A program made the translations under genes and the position numbers. A stretch of 34,899 nucleotides of DNA from Calothrix sp. MO_192.B10. Its GTDB lineage: Bacteria; Cyanobacteriota; Cyanobacteriia; Cyanobacteriales; Nostocaceae. The notes beneath the pieces are model-generated. The model was not told where the DNA came from. It saw nothing but the letters and a program-made list of their open reading frames with translations, and searched no databases. The DNA is taken from contig JASJDS010000024.1 in assembly GCA_030065055.1 (NCBI GenBank), forward strand, positions 1-34,899, given 5' to 3'. Below, piece after piece: positions 26,957 to 34,899 of this stretch (positions within the stretch are counted from its first letter, which is position 1; every line of letters begins with the position of its first letter).

Positions 26957-27190
26957 AATAATGGTGGTAAATGATACTTGGCTGGTATATTTTTTCAATT
27001 ATAGATTTAGTTTAGCCATTTTTATGGTGACAAAGTCGAAAAAATAACAGTTATTTACAAGCAGGCTCGCTGCAAGGAGTTCTGGGGGATCTAAACACCG
27101 CAACCAATCAAAATTAATGGGACACACGACTTAACCTCACCCCCAGCCTTACTAAGGAGAGGGGTGCCTTCAGATGGGGTGAGGTTTTAT
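26957..27190. other. Upstream region of flotillin operon
   Basis: No gene. The promoter of the OB-fold/flotillin/SLH unit should lie here. A CCTCACCCC...GGGGTGAGG inverted repeat lies at about 27136-27184. Confidence 0.4.
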
Positions 27191-27364
27191 ATTTACAGGA
27201 CTTACGCAACTGGCACAAGCAATGGTGCGGCTACGCCGCACTGAGCACCTAAATACTAAACCATTGACATAGTAATATCCGGACGTTTTAGTTGCTCTAT
27301 CAAATAATTAGAAAGCAAATTATACGCGACTGTTAGATAGTTGGTCTTAGATATTAAAAGTTCA

Positions 27365-27697
27365 CTAAGGTTGAACATATCTGTCCTTAAGACACCTTCG
27401 ACGAGTGCTCTCACGTATTAGAAGGCCATTACAATGTCTTCTCGCCTGAGATTCCCAATACCTAACTTCATATGTGTATACTCCTCTGTCCACAAGACAC
27501 TTAAAGTAACCATTGAAGTTAGCTCCAGGATTAATAATCGCTCTACGACAATATTTGCGCTCATCCTGCTCGCTCCGTCCTTTTGCTCCAGGAATTCTCC
27601 TGTATCCGCTTTGAGCAAAAGCAGTACTAGGAAGCAACAAGAGTAGAACAAGTACTTGTACTGTGCACCCTACCAACTTGCTTGTTTTACCTATCAT
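27365..27697 (-). CDS. Small secreted cysteine-containing protein, unknown family
   Basis: A 110-aa protein not recognised. A clear signal peptide (hydrophobic 10-23, LVGCTVQVLVLLLLLPSTAFA, cleavage after AFA-28) leads to a mature part of about 82 residues. This is strongly basic, rich in Arg and Tyr, with four cysteines (C50, C67, C89, C102) that could form two disulfides. It is the only plausible gene inside the long-TIR element (27196-28338) and so may be cargo. Nothing suggests a transposase. Signal peptide and cysteine spacing make it credible as a real gene. Function is unknown. Confidence 0.6.
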   Translation of the reverse strand: MIGKTSKLVGCTVQVLVLLLLLPSTAFAQSGYRRIPGAKGRSEQDERKYCRRAIINPGANFNGYFKCLVDRGVYTYEVRYWESQARRHCNGLLIRESTRRRCLKDRYVQP

Positions 27698-28368
27698 CTG
27701 AATAACTCCTAAATTCGTGAAATGAATTGAATGCTTGCCGGATCATCTACTCCAAAACTGCCTCTTATTTGTCTGAGCCATAGCTATGATATTAGCCCCG
27801 TGTAGTAGCTGTTCAGCCTGAATGCACCTCTACATAGGGTCTGCTGAATAACTTTAAAACTCTTATGTTGTAAGCACCTCAGGCGATTTTTGTCGGAAAA
27901 AGTGCAATCCAGTAGCGATATAAGGCTTAAAAATCTTGCCTTGACAAGAAGATTGGAGTTCAAAAAATGGGAAACAATAAGGCTGAAACTGTTAAGAGTT
28001 CCCTACCCCCACAATCATGACTTTTTCAACAATCCCTACATAGGGACTACAAGCTAGAAATGCGGATTCCCGAGACGGCGAAAATATAGGGTTCGTGCAA
28101 CCAGGTGCAGCGATAGGCTGAAACCTTTGCCCTGTATGCTTTATAGTCTTTGACTTTCTCTTGCTGATTTTACTTAAACATAACACAGGTCAAACTATTT
28201 ATAAAATCAAGCATAATTTACTTAATAATTATTTAATTGAGCCACTAAAACGTCCGGACATTGCTATGTCAATGGCTTAGTTTTTAGGTGCTCGGTGCGC
28301 TCGACGCGCCATTGCTTATGCCAGTTGCGTAAGTCCTGATTTAATTTGACCCAGTTACTTATAACTTC
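27698..28368. other. Right part of long-TIR element and chaN leader
   Basis: Besides the nested element and the right TIR, no gene is seen. The minus-strand open frame 27992-28186 spans the nested-element boundary and is not protein-like enough to call. Confidence 0.45.
27831..28042. mobile_element. Nested 200-bp miniature element with TACATA duplication
   Basis: Imperfect inverted ends GGGTCTGCTGAATAA (27837 onward) and the complement of GGGATTGTTGAAAAA (ending 28036) are flanked by TACATA on both sides (27831-27836 and 28037-28042). No coding capacity. It sits inside the long-TIR element, so it inserted later or was carried along. Confidence 0.6.
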
Positions 28369-29286
28369 ATGAAAAAGTGGAAAAAACTTTATTGTCACCT
28401 GTTAACTTTTACGTTTTCTTGCTTACTTTGTATTTCGCCAACCTATGCCCAAGAAAAAATCAAGCCTGACTGTAGGCAAAAATTTACTGCTAGTCAATGT
28501 GTGAGTAAGTGGCAACAAATACTACCAGAATTGCAAAAAGCACAGGTGGTTTACTTAGGTGAAACCCACGATAGTAAAATTGACCATCAAAATCAGCTAA
28601 AAATTATTCAAGAACTGTATAAAGGGAATAGGAAAATTGCCATCGCAATGGAGATGTTCCAGCGTCCTTACCAAGATGTTGTCAATCAATATCTAGCTGG
28701 AAAGATTACGGAAGCGGAACTGGTGGAGAAAAGCGAGTACAAACAACGTTGGGGTTTCCCTTGGGAATATTATGCTCCCATCCTCCGCTTGGCTAAGGAA
28801 AAAAGATTACCTGTTTTAGCCTTAAATACCCCTAGTGAAATTACCCGTAAAGTTGCCCGTCAAGGGTTATCCAGTCTCACACCCTCAGAAAGAAAATTTA
28901 TCCCTCCCATTGCCGAAATTCGCACCGATAACCAACAATACCGTCAATTAGCCCTGGAGGCCTTCCGCAAACATCAAGCCGCAGGACATGGTAATAGTGA
29001 GAGTGCAGAACGCTTTTTTACCGCCCAGGTGCTGTGGGATGAAACTATGGCGGAAGGGATCGCCAAGTTTTTACGAGCAAACCCCGATTATCAAGTGGTG
29101 GTGTTAGCAGGACAGGGGCATATTATTTACGGATATGGTATTCCCAGTCGAGTTGAGCGTCGCCTCAAGGGTATAAAACAACGCTCAGTTTTATTGAGTG
29201 TACCATCAAGTATGATAACTCAGACAGGTGCTGCGCCTAGCGCGATCGCTGATTTTATTTACCAAGGTAAGGGAGGGAAGGAGTGA
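28369..29286 (+). CDS. ChaN family (DUF399) heme-binding-type protein
   Basis: A 305-aa exported protein with an N-terminal signal segment (8-27, ending TYAQ; a cysteine at 21 might serve lipidation but the site is not canonical). The mature domain has the ChaN hallmarks GETHDS (64-69), 'AMEMFQRPYQDVVNQYL' in the middle, and the AGQGHIIYGYGIPSRV motif near 247-262. ChaN-like lipoproteins bind heme and are linked to iron acquisition, though the enzymatic role is unsettled. The right end of the long-TIR element lies 30 nt upstream of the start, so its transcription signals may come from the element. Confidence 0.88.
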   Translation: MKKWKKLYCHLLTFTFSCLLCISPTYAQEKIKPDCRQKFTASQCVSKWQQILPELQKAQVVYLGETHDSKIDHQNQLKIIQELYKGNRKIAIAMEMFQRPYQDVVNQYLAGKITEAELVEKSEYKQRWGFPWEYYAPILRLAKEKRLPVLALNTPSEITRKVARQGLSSLTPSERKFIPPIAEIRTDNQQYRQLALEAFRKHQAAGHGNSESAERFFTAQVLWDETMAEGIAKFLRANPDYQVVVLAGQGHIIYGYGIPSRVERRLKGIKQRSVLLSVPSSMITQTGAAPSAIADFIYQGKGGKE

Positions 29287-29379
29287 AGGAGTGAAGGAGT
29301 GAAGGAGTAGGGGCGGGGTTTCCCCGCCCGGAGTGAAGGAGGAAAGGAGTGAAGGAGTAGGGGCGGGGTTTCCCCGCCC
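29279..29379 (+). repeat. Octamer array and duplicated GC-rich hairpin after chaN
   Basis: GAAGGAGT octamers begin at the chaN stop codon (29284-29286). Two identical hairpins GGGCGGGG-TTT-CCCCGCCC lie at 29311-29329 and 29361-29379, 50 bp apart, each preceded by GAAGGAGTAG. The strong stems could stall transcription after chaN, though no T-run follows. Confidence 0.7.
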
Positions 29380-29434
29380 TGAGTGAATATGAGCCAATAC
29401 ACATCATCCCATCAACCATCAACCATTTTGAATC

Positions 29435-29538
29435 GCTCCCATGCTCTGCGTGGGAGCATAGATTACGAGGCTCCGCCTCAATTCATCATCAAAGGAGGCG
29501 GAGCCTCCAAATACGCATTTCCAGCCTCTGGCTGGAAA
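29435..29538. repeat. Palindrome array of three hairpins
   Basis: GCTCCCA/TGGGAGC (29435-29457), then GAGGCTCCGCCTC (29467-29479) pairing with GAGGCGGAGCCTC (29495-29507), then TTTCCAGCC-TCT-GGCTGGAAA (29518-29538). This closely packed hairpin series looks like a dispersed cyanobacterial palindromic repeat. Confidence 0.65.
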
Positions 29539-29636
29539 CGAGATTTTCAAACACATCATCACATCATCTCATCATCACATCAACCGTCAACCACCAACCA
29601 TCAACCATCAACCATCAACTAACAACTAACAACTAA

Positions 29637-29715
29637 CAACCATCAACCATCACCTAATTCCGCAATTGTACGGGCATGGCTAAATAGGTCATATTAATAC
29701 CTCCCAAGGGCTTAA
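29637..29715 (-). pseudogene. Duplicated 3' end of dnaN
   Basis: These 79 bp repeat 29840-29918 with no mismatch seen (offset 203). They cover the last 20 codons of dnaN including 'GGINMTYLAMPVQLRN' and its stop (29654-29656). The preceding AACCATC heptamers are included. Coding similarity stops abruptly at 29716. Confidence 0.85.
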
Positions 29716-29856
29716 GGTTGGGTTGAACGAATTGAAACCTAACCAATCAAGCGATCGCTTGACAATTAAGACAGTCGCTACAAGCACTGTCAACCGTCAA
29801 CTGTCAACCACCAACTAACAACTAACAACTAACAACTACCAACCATCAACCATCAC

Positions 29857-31020
29857 CTAATTCCGCAATTGTACGGGCATGGCTAAATAGGTCATATTAA
29901 TACCTCCCAAGGGCTTAAAGATAACAGGAGTTAAAGGTTGATTGACTTGCATGAGAATTTCTGTAGATGGTAAAGCTTTCAAACCATCCATTAAATATTT
30001 GATATTGAAGGCAATAACTATATCCTCTCCAGAAATTTCCGCCGGGATAGAATCTCTACCACTTCCCAACTCTTGAGCTTCTACAGATAAAGTAATTTCT
30101 TGCTCTACACTATCAATATTAACTTTGACAATATTATTCTGGCGATCGGCAAATACAGCAATTCGCTCTAGTGCCGTGACAAACTGTCGTCGATCTAAAG
30201 TAATTTCTCGCTCGAATGTCTGGGGAATTAGTTGACCATAAGCGGGATATTGTCCTTCTAAAGTCCGACTAGTTAAACGTTGATTTTGCCACTGAAAAAC
30301 AACTTGACCCGAATCGAAATTTAAAGTCACTAGCTCATTTTCACTTTTGTTGTGAGCTAGCATTTTCTCTAATTCCCGCAATGCTTTACCAGGTACAGTC
30401 ACTTCTAATTGGTTCTCAACACTCGAATCTGGATTTTCGTTCGGGGTTTCCACCACAGCTAAACGGTGGCCATCCGTAGCTGCAAATTCTAGGGTATCTG
30501 GTTGCACTGTTAAATGTACCCCTGTGAGTACCTGCTTTGCTTCTTCGACACTCGTAGCAAATAAAGAACCTCCCAATCCTTCAATCAAGGCATCTGCACT
30601 GAGTTGAATGGTTCGCGCCTCTTCCAGCACTGGTAATTCGGGAAATTCTTCGCCTACCACTGCTCTGACTTGATAGCGCCCAGTTTGGGGAGTCAGGGTT
30701 AGAGTTAAACCTTCTGCCGAGTCATTTTCCAATGCATTTGACTCATCATCCAAGGTAATATCCCCCTCTGGCAGGCGAGTGGTAATGTCATTGAGTAATT
30801 TCGCTGGTAGTGCCAGTACTCCCCCTTGAAACACCTCAGCACTAAAACTGGTACGGATACCCAAACTGAGGTCAAAGGCTGTTAAGCTTACCTGGTTAGT
30901 GTCTGCATCCGCTTGCAAAAGTACATTGGCAAGGATTGGGTGAGTAGGACGGGAAGGAACTGCCCTACTGACAAGGGAAAGGTGTGTACTCAAATCGCTT
31001 TGGGTGCAAACTAATTTCAT
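29857..31020 (-). CDS. dnaN: DNA polymerase III beta sliding clamp
   Basis: A 387-aa clamp subunit with the three-domain beta fold (each about 120-130 residues). Typical segments are MKLVCTQSDLSTHLSLVSRAVPSRPTHPILANVLL at the N-terminus (core ILANVLL), GVHLTVQPDTLEFAATDGHRLAV in the middle and YLAMPVQLRN at the C-terminus, the usual MPM(R/Q)L-type ending. The ring tethers DNA polymerase III and other clamp-binding proteins to DNA. GGAGG lies 8 nt before the ATG. It is downstream of dnaA across the origin region on the same strand. Its 3' end abuts AACCATC heptamers and is duplicated 203 bp further on. Confidence 0.98.
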   Translation of the reverse strand: MKLVCTQSDLSTHLSLVSRAVPSRPTHPILANVLLQADADTNQVSLTAFDLSLGIRTSFSAEVFQGGVLALPAKLLNDITTRLPEGDITLDDESNALENDSAEGLTLTLTPQTGRYQVRAVVGEEFPELPVLEEARTIQLSADALIEGLGGSLFATSVEEAKQVLTGVHLTVQPDTLEFAATDGHRLAVVETPNENPDSSVENQLEVTVPGKALRELEKMLAHNKSENELVTLNFDSGQVVFQWQNQRLTSRTLEGQYPAYGQLIPQTFEREITLDRRQFVTALERIAVFADRQNNIVKVNIDSVEQEITLSVEAQELGSGRDSIPAEISGEDIVIAFNIKYLMDGLKALPSTEILMQVNQPLTPVIFKPLGGINMTYLAMPVQLRN

Positions 31021-31032
31021 CTAAAAACCTCC

Positions 31033-31164
31033 GAGAAACCCCGCCGTTCTAGGGCGGGGAGGGATAGGAGTGGCAATTGAGTGGGGTTCAATGCCCCCGA
31101 AATTGCCAACCAAAATATGTTTCACAGATTTTATTATACGTGCGTAAAACCCCGTCCCCTTGTG
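31033..31164. repeat. Two GC-rich hairpins in the dnaN leader
   Basis: CCCCGCC-GTTCTA-GGGCGGGG lies at about 31038-31058 and CCCCGTCCCC-TTGT-GGGCGGGG at about 31149-31170. Both would form stable structures in the dnaN mRNA leader. They resemble the hairpin ends of IS200/IS605-type relics. Confidence 0.5.
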
Positions 31165-31364
31165 GGCGGGGATGTAAGCACGGCTAATTAAGGGGGTTGA
31201 CCCTTCGCGCTCTTTGCGTTTTAGCGGTTTCTTCCTCTACCTCTGTGAGGGGATGCCTACCCCACAATATGGGATAATTTATTTCTTGCTATTCCCTTAT
31301 AAAATGTCAAAGCTCGGAAACACCGTACTTTTGACTTTTGACTGACGCGCAGCGGCACTAGGGC

Positions 31365-31550
31365 TGTGGAAAATGTGGAAAACTGTTGTGGAAAAAGTGG
31401 GAAAGAATTGAGTTTTTTTCCACAACTTAACTATAATGCCTGAAGTTTTCCACAAATATTTATGTGGTTTTCCACAAAAAGACAGATGTTTTCCACAACT
31501 TAATTATTACTTAATCATTTTTTATATTTAAATTAATAATTCAGAAATGT
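31365..31550. other. oriC: Chromosomal replication origin (oriC)
   Basis: Seven perfect DnaA boxes of the form TTTTCCACA occur between dnaA and dnaN. Three are on the minus strand at 31365-31373, 31374-31382 and 31387-31395. Four are on the plus strand at 31416-31424, 31446-31454, 31468-31476 and 31489-31497. An AT-only-rich tract follows directly (about 31498-31545, with ATTTTTTATATTTAAATTAAT), a natural DNA-unwinding element. Position between dnaA and dnaN is the usual bacterial origin location. Confidence 0.9.
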
Positions 31551-31623
31551 ATTGAGCATTATTCATTTTAACCAAGCTTGGGGGGTTGAATTTCCCTGCT
31601 TCTATAAGCAATGCGTTTTGCGT

Positions 31624-31695
31624 CGGGGTAAAATCCCCGTTGCAAGACGTAATTCGCTCATTCTAAATTCGCTCATTCTAAATTCGCTCATTCTT
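31624..31695. repeat. Hairpin and 15-bp x3 tandem repeat at dnaA 3' end
   Basis: Hairpin CGGGG-TAAAAT-CCCCG (31624-31639) is followed by three copies of AATTCGCTCATTCT(A/T) at 31651-31695. The last ends exactly before the dnaA stop codon (31696-31698). Confidence 0.8.
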
Positions 31696-33072
31696 TTAAG
31701 GCTGATTGGGTTTGGTGAGGCGATCGCTAAGTTGGCGTAGGGTCTCGGCTAAAGCTGGATCTGTTTCCCGTAACTGGGTGATTTTTTCGCAGCTGTAGAT
31801 CACCGTTGTGTGGTCTTTGCCACCAAATTCTTCCCCGATTCTGGGCAAACTCAAATCTGTATGTTGCCGCATTAGATACATGGCAATTTGACGCGCCCAA
31901 CTAATTTCCCGCCGCCGAGAATTACTTTTGAGGTCTTCAATGGATACATTAAAAGTATCGGTGATAATTTTCAAAATAGCTTCTGGAGTGGCTTCTACTT
32001 TCTCCGTTCGGGGTGCTAAGACTGAAGTAATATTTTCTACAGTCATGGGCAAACTCCAAATGGAAATATAAGCTAATGCCCGAATTAATGCCCCCTCCAA
32101 CTCGCGAATATTAGATGTGTAGTTACTAGCAATGTATTCAATAATATCCTTGGGTAAACGAATATTTTCATATTCAGCTTTTTTCTGTAAAATTGCCATC
32201 CTGGTTTCTAAATCTGGGGGTTGAATATCAGCAATTAATCCCATAGAAAACCGGGAACACAGGCGTTCTTGCAATCGAGGAATTTGATTTGGGGGTCTAT
32301 CTGAGGCAATTACCACTTGTTTTCCAGCTTCATGTAAAGTATTAAAAGTATGAAAAAATTCTTCTTGGGTATATTCCTTACCTTCAATAAACTGAATATC
32401 ATCCACCAGCAAAACATCCGCATCCCGGTAATGTTCCCGAAAACTCTGCATACTATCCCGACGGATAGCGGTAATTAAATCATTGGTAAATTTCTCCGTG
32501 GAAACGTAAAATACTTTGGAATCAGGGCAAATTTCCCAACGGTAGTGACCGATTGCTTGCATCAGATGGGTTTTACCTAAACCCACCCCACCACATAGAA
32601 ATAGGGGGTTAAACTCTCTTCCTGGAGATTCTGCAACCGCCAAGGATGCTGCATGGGCCATGCGATTGTTCGCACCAACTACAAACCGGGAAAACATATA
32701 TTTGGGGTTTAAGTCCGCAGTTTTGAGCCGGTTTTGGGGAACGGATTCGGGAATAACTCCTTCGGGAGTAGGTAATCCCCAAGCACCAGCATTTCTTTCA
32801 TCAATGGTGGATACCTCGTCTCCTTGGGCGGCGGTGATGTAAATTTCTACAGGATGACCGACAATATCTTTGACTGTATTGGCAATTGTATTGATGTAAT
32901 ATTTGTGCAGCCAATTACGAGCAAATGGATTAGGAGTGCGAATCACCAGGCAATTATTTTCCCAGCATTCGGCACTGGCTGTTTTAATCCAAGTTTCAAA
33001 GGTGGGACGGGACAGTTCTAGTTGTAACCGCTCTAGTACCTGACTCCATAAATTATCTACGGAAATTTCCAT
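31696..33072 (-). CDS. dnaA: Chromosomal replication initiator DnaA
   Basis: A 458-aa complete DnaA. Domain I (1-80, [23 protein letters not shown] core) is followed by a short linker and AAA+ domain III with Walker A GGVGLGKT (161-168) and Walker B LLVDDIQF (221-228). DNA-binding domain IV has the [15 protein letters not shown] signature (about 415-430). It opens oriC by binding the seven TTTTCCACA boxes located just downstream of its own 3' end. It is on the same strand as dnaN. Confidence 0.98.
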   Translation of the reverse strand: MEISVDNLWSQVLERLQLELSRPTFETWIKTASAECWENNCLVIRTPNPFARNWLHKYYINTIANTVKDIVGHPVEIYITAAQGDEVSTIDERNAGAWGLPTPEGVIPESVPQNRLKTADLNPKYMFSRFVVGANNRMAHAASLAVAESPGREFNPLFLCGGVGLGKTHLMQAIGHYRWEICPDSKVFYVSTEKFTNDLITAIRRDSMQSFREHYRDADVLLVDDIQFIEGKEYTQEEFFHTFNTLHEAGKQVVIASDRPPNQIPRLQERLCSRFSMGLIADIQPPDLETRMAILQKKAEYENIRLPKDIIEYIASNYTSNIRELEGALIRALAYISIWSLPMTVENITSVLAPRTEKVEATPEAILKIITDTFNVSIEDLKSNSRRREISWARQIAMYLMRQHTDLSLPRIGEEFGGKDHTTVIYSCEKITQLRETDPALAETLRQLSDRLTKPNQP

Positions 33073-33376
33073 TGTCCACCACCTTGGCTGTTAATTGTCA
33101 AAATAGAAAATATAAAGGAAGTACCAATTAAACAAAATGAATTTTATCTCAGGACTTACGATATTCTCACAATCGGTGGTTAGTGCGTCACCCTAGAAGC
33201 CTTATTGTTGCTTACAATATTTATCCAAGCGTCACACACCCTACGGTGATTAATGTGCCAGTTGCGTAAGTCCTATATATCAACAATCAGCTTTTAAGTT
33301 GTAATCTTTTTTGGACACCCCCGGTAGGCAAGAAATATCCTACCACCCCACTGAATCTCGCAGACAAATAAAACCC
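33073..33376. other. Divergent dnaA-htrA intergenic region
   Basis: The region shared by the dnaA and htrA promoters contains the 124-bp TIR element (33151-33274). No gene is seen. No promoter boxes could be assigned with confidence. Confidence 0.45.
33151..33274. mobile_element. 124-bp TIR element with AGGACTTACG ends
   Basis: AGGACTTACG at 33151-33160 and its complement CGTAAGTCCT at 33265-33274. The right end (GTGCCAGTTGCGTAAGTCCT) closely matches the end of the 1.14-kb element at 27196-28338, so both belong to one family. No clear target duplication. Confidence 0.6.
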
Positions 33377-34624
33377 ATGAAAATGAATCACAAACAATCA
33401 CAACCAATTGACACTCAAGGTTTACCGCAAAAAATCGCCGCACGTAGTCTAATTTTACTCCTGGTGAGTAGTTTAACAGGAGGATGTGCTGCTCTAAATA
33501 ATCCTTTCCAACAGCCAAATTCCACGGCGCAAACCCCAGCACCATCCCAGCCAAATCAAAATCGACCAGCAATCGCCCCTCCCCCAATTATTGCTTCTTC
33601 TGGCGATCCCAATTTTGTGGTTAAAGTCGTGGAAAAAGTTGGTCCGGCGGTGGTTCGGATTGATACATCCAGGACAATTAGGTCTAGAGTGCCCGATGAA
33701 TTTGACGATCCGTTTTTCCGGCGTTTTTTTGGGGGTCAATTACCACCCCAAACCAGACAACGGGTACAAAGGGGTAATGGTTCTGGATTTATTATTAATT
33801 CTAACGGTGAAATTTTAACCAATGCCCACGTTGTTAATGGTGCGGATGTGGTGACGGTAACACTTAAGGATGGGCGTAGCTTTGATGGCAAGGTGCTGGG
33901 TGAAGATGCGGTTACAGATGTGGCTGCAATCAAAATAGATGCCAATAATCTACCAACTATACCTTTGGGGGACTCCAACCGGCTACAATCAGGTGAGCCT
34001 GTAATTGCCATCGGTAATCCTTTGGGTTTAGATTACACCGTCACTTCTGGTATTATTAGTGCTACGGGCCGTTCCAGTCGCGATATTGGAGCTAGCGATA
34101 AACGGGTAGACTATCTGCAAACTGATGCAGCAATTAATCCTGGTAATTCTGGTGGGCCATTGTTGAATATTCGTGGTCAAGTAATTGGTATGAATACGGC
34201 GATTATTCGTGGTGCTCAAGGCTTGGGTTTTGCCATTCCCATTAATACTGTACAACGAATTTCCCAACAATTAATTACCAAGGGACGGGTTGATCATCCC
34301 TACTTGGGTATTGTCATGGCAACTTTAAACCCAGAATTGAAGGAAAGGCTAAAGACTGAGTTAAATGGCTTTAACATCAGTGTAGATAAAGGTGTTTTGT
34401 TAGTGCGTATAGTTCCCCGTTCTCCTGCTGACATTGGTGGACTGCGGGCAGGGGATGTAATTAAAAGTATTAATAATCAATCTGTTACTGATATTGAACA
34501 GGTACAAAAAATAGTAGAAAAAAGTAAGGTTGGAGAAGCTTTAGAGATCAGAATACAGCGCCAAGGACAGACAAGACAAGTAGTTGTTAAACCTGCTCCT
34601 TTGCCAGTAGATAGACGAAGTTAG
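33377..34624 (+). CDS. HtrA/Deg family serine protease
   Basis: From ATG 33377 this gives 415 aa. The N-terminal hydrophobic segment (about 22-37) ending GGC suggests export, possibly lipidated though the lipobox is not canonical. The trypsin-like domain has the triad H151 (TNAHVV), D181 (VTDVAAIKI) and S258 (NPGNSGGPL). One PDZ domain (about 300-395) contains [14 protein letters not shown]. Cyanobacterial HhoA/HhoB/HtrA proteases act in periplasm or lumen in protein quality control. A TTG at 33311 would extend the frame by 22 residues but has no support. One PDZ fits this cyanobacterial group; which paralogue it is cannot be told. Confidence 0.95.
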   Translation: MKMNHKQSQPIDTQGLPQKIAARSLILLLVSSLTGGCAALNNPFQQPNSTAQTPAPSQPNQNRPAIAPPPIIASSGDPNFVVKVVEKVGPAVVRIDTSRTIRSRVPDEFDDPFFRRFFGGQLPPQTRQRVQRGNGSGFIINSNGEILTNAHVVNGADVVTVTLKDGRSFDGKVLGEDAVTDVAAIKIDANNLPTIPLGDSNRLQSGEPVIAIGNPLGLDYTVTSGIISATGRSSRDIGASDKRVDYLQTDAAINPGNSGGPLLNIRGQVIGMNTAIIRGAQGLGFAIPINTVQRISQQLITKGRVDHPYLGIVMATLNPELKERLKTELNGFNISVDKGVLLVRIVPRSPADIGGLRAGDVIKSINNQSVTDIEQVQKIVEKSKVGEALEIRIQRQGQTRQVVVKPAPLPVDRRS

Positions 34625-34899
34625 GGAACTTCAGGAAATAAATTATCCCACAAGGATGGTTGACAGTTGACGGTTGACAGTTGACAGTGAAATTTACACG
34701 TTTTGTTGCCTGATAACTATGGGATGTTTTTTTATCTGGAAGTCCCTTAAGTCTTGAAATGGTTGACTACTCACCCCGGCTTAAAGCGCGGGGGATTCTA
34801 AGCTGATGTTGTTCCGCAGTCTAAAGACGTGCTGCACAACGTGAAACACTTTTTCAGATTGCGAAATACATCATACTTAGCGGGGTTCGTCAAAGCCCC
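34625..34899. other. Terminal non-coding stretch
   Basis: TTGAC(A/G)G heptamers occupy about 34662-34688. A TTGACTACTCACCCCGGC-TTAAA-GCGCGGGG hairpin (its arms at 34774-34794) resembles an IS200/IS605-type end. No gene is seen before the window stops. Confidence 0.45.

Larger units (their letters stand above)
27191..28343. mobile_element. Long-TIR element with 5-bp target duplication and cargo gene
   Basis: Ends CAGGACTTACGCAACTGGCA at 27196 and its complement ending at 28338. The inverted arms extend about 100 bp (27196-27297 and 28239-28338) with high but imperfect identity. The direct repeat ATTTA flanks both ends (27191-27195, 28339-28343), as expected of a target-site duplication. The 1143-bp body encodes one small secreted protein and contains a nested 200-bp element, but no transposase, so it is non-autonomous. 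The right end lies 30 nt before chaN. Confidence 0.75.
29287..29856. other. Repeat island between chaN and dnaN
   Basis: No gene; only repeats: the octamer/hairpin pair, a palindrome array (29435-29538), AACCATC and AACTAAC heptamers, and a second copy of the dnaN 3' end (29637-29715). Confidence 0.65.

Noticed and set aside
27992-28186. 64-aa minus-strand frame in the long-TIR element
   Set aside because: It crosses the boundary of the nested miniature element and has no recognisable protein features.
33311-33376. TTG start for the HtrA protease
   Set aside because: The added 22 residues are polar and precede a good ATG followed directly by the signal region.

Overview
The window comes from a cyanobacterium, most likely a filamentous member of the Nostocales. 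Supporting signs are GCGATCGC (HIP1) octamers throughout, an NblA phycobilisome-degradation protein, a cyanobacterial ABC1/UbiB kinase, an ffh-rpsP-khpA-phoH cluster, dnaA and dnaN flanking an origin, and many heptameric tandem repeats and small inverted-repeat elements between genes. Base composition looks fairly uniform and AT-leaning; no large foreign island is evident.

Layout. 1-5467: a ChuX/HutX-like small protein, then (minus strand, transcribed ffh to phoH) SRP54, ribosomal protein S16, the KH-domain RNA-binding protein KhpA and a PhoH ATPase, a protein-targeting/RNA-metabolism cluster. 5707-8014: an intact tRNA-Cys(GCA), then a two-gene AbiEi/AbiEii toxin-antitoxin module, then a degenerate copy of the tRNA 3' half. 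This has the structure of a small element inserted at a tRNA attachment site. 8221-12899: a short conserved cyanobacterial protein, a UbiB-type kinase next to a PP2C phosphatase, NblA, and a rhodanese lipoprotein. 13069-17114 (minus): a Ser/Thr kinase, an unrecognised conserved protein, and anhydro-MurNAc kinase. 17487-22217 (minus): the high-affinity potassium pump kdpABC without kdpD/E. 23311-26956 (minus): a tightly packed OB-fold membrane protein / flotillin / SLH-domain set, probably a membrane-microdomain operon. 27196-28338: a 1.14-kb element with ~100-bp inverted repeats and a 5-bp target duplication, carrying a small secreted cysteine-containing protein and a nested 200-bp element. 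28369-29286: ChaN-like protein. 29857-33072 (minus): dnaN and dnaA around an oriC with seven perfect TTTTCCACA boxes. 33377-34624: an HtrA/Deg protease.

The core genes cover replication initiation, protein targeting, potassium uptake, envelope quality control and signalling. The gaps between them are unusually rich in repeat structure: at least four families of small terminal-inverted-repeat elements, a 114-bp tandem duplication, a duplicated dnaN 3' end, palindrome arrays, IS200/IS605-like hairpin relics and heptamer repeats that repeatedly end at gene stop codons. The most notable items are the tRNA-Cys/AbiE element, the long-TIR element with its secreted cargo, and the flotillin-SLH operon.
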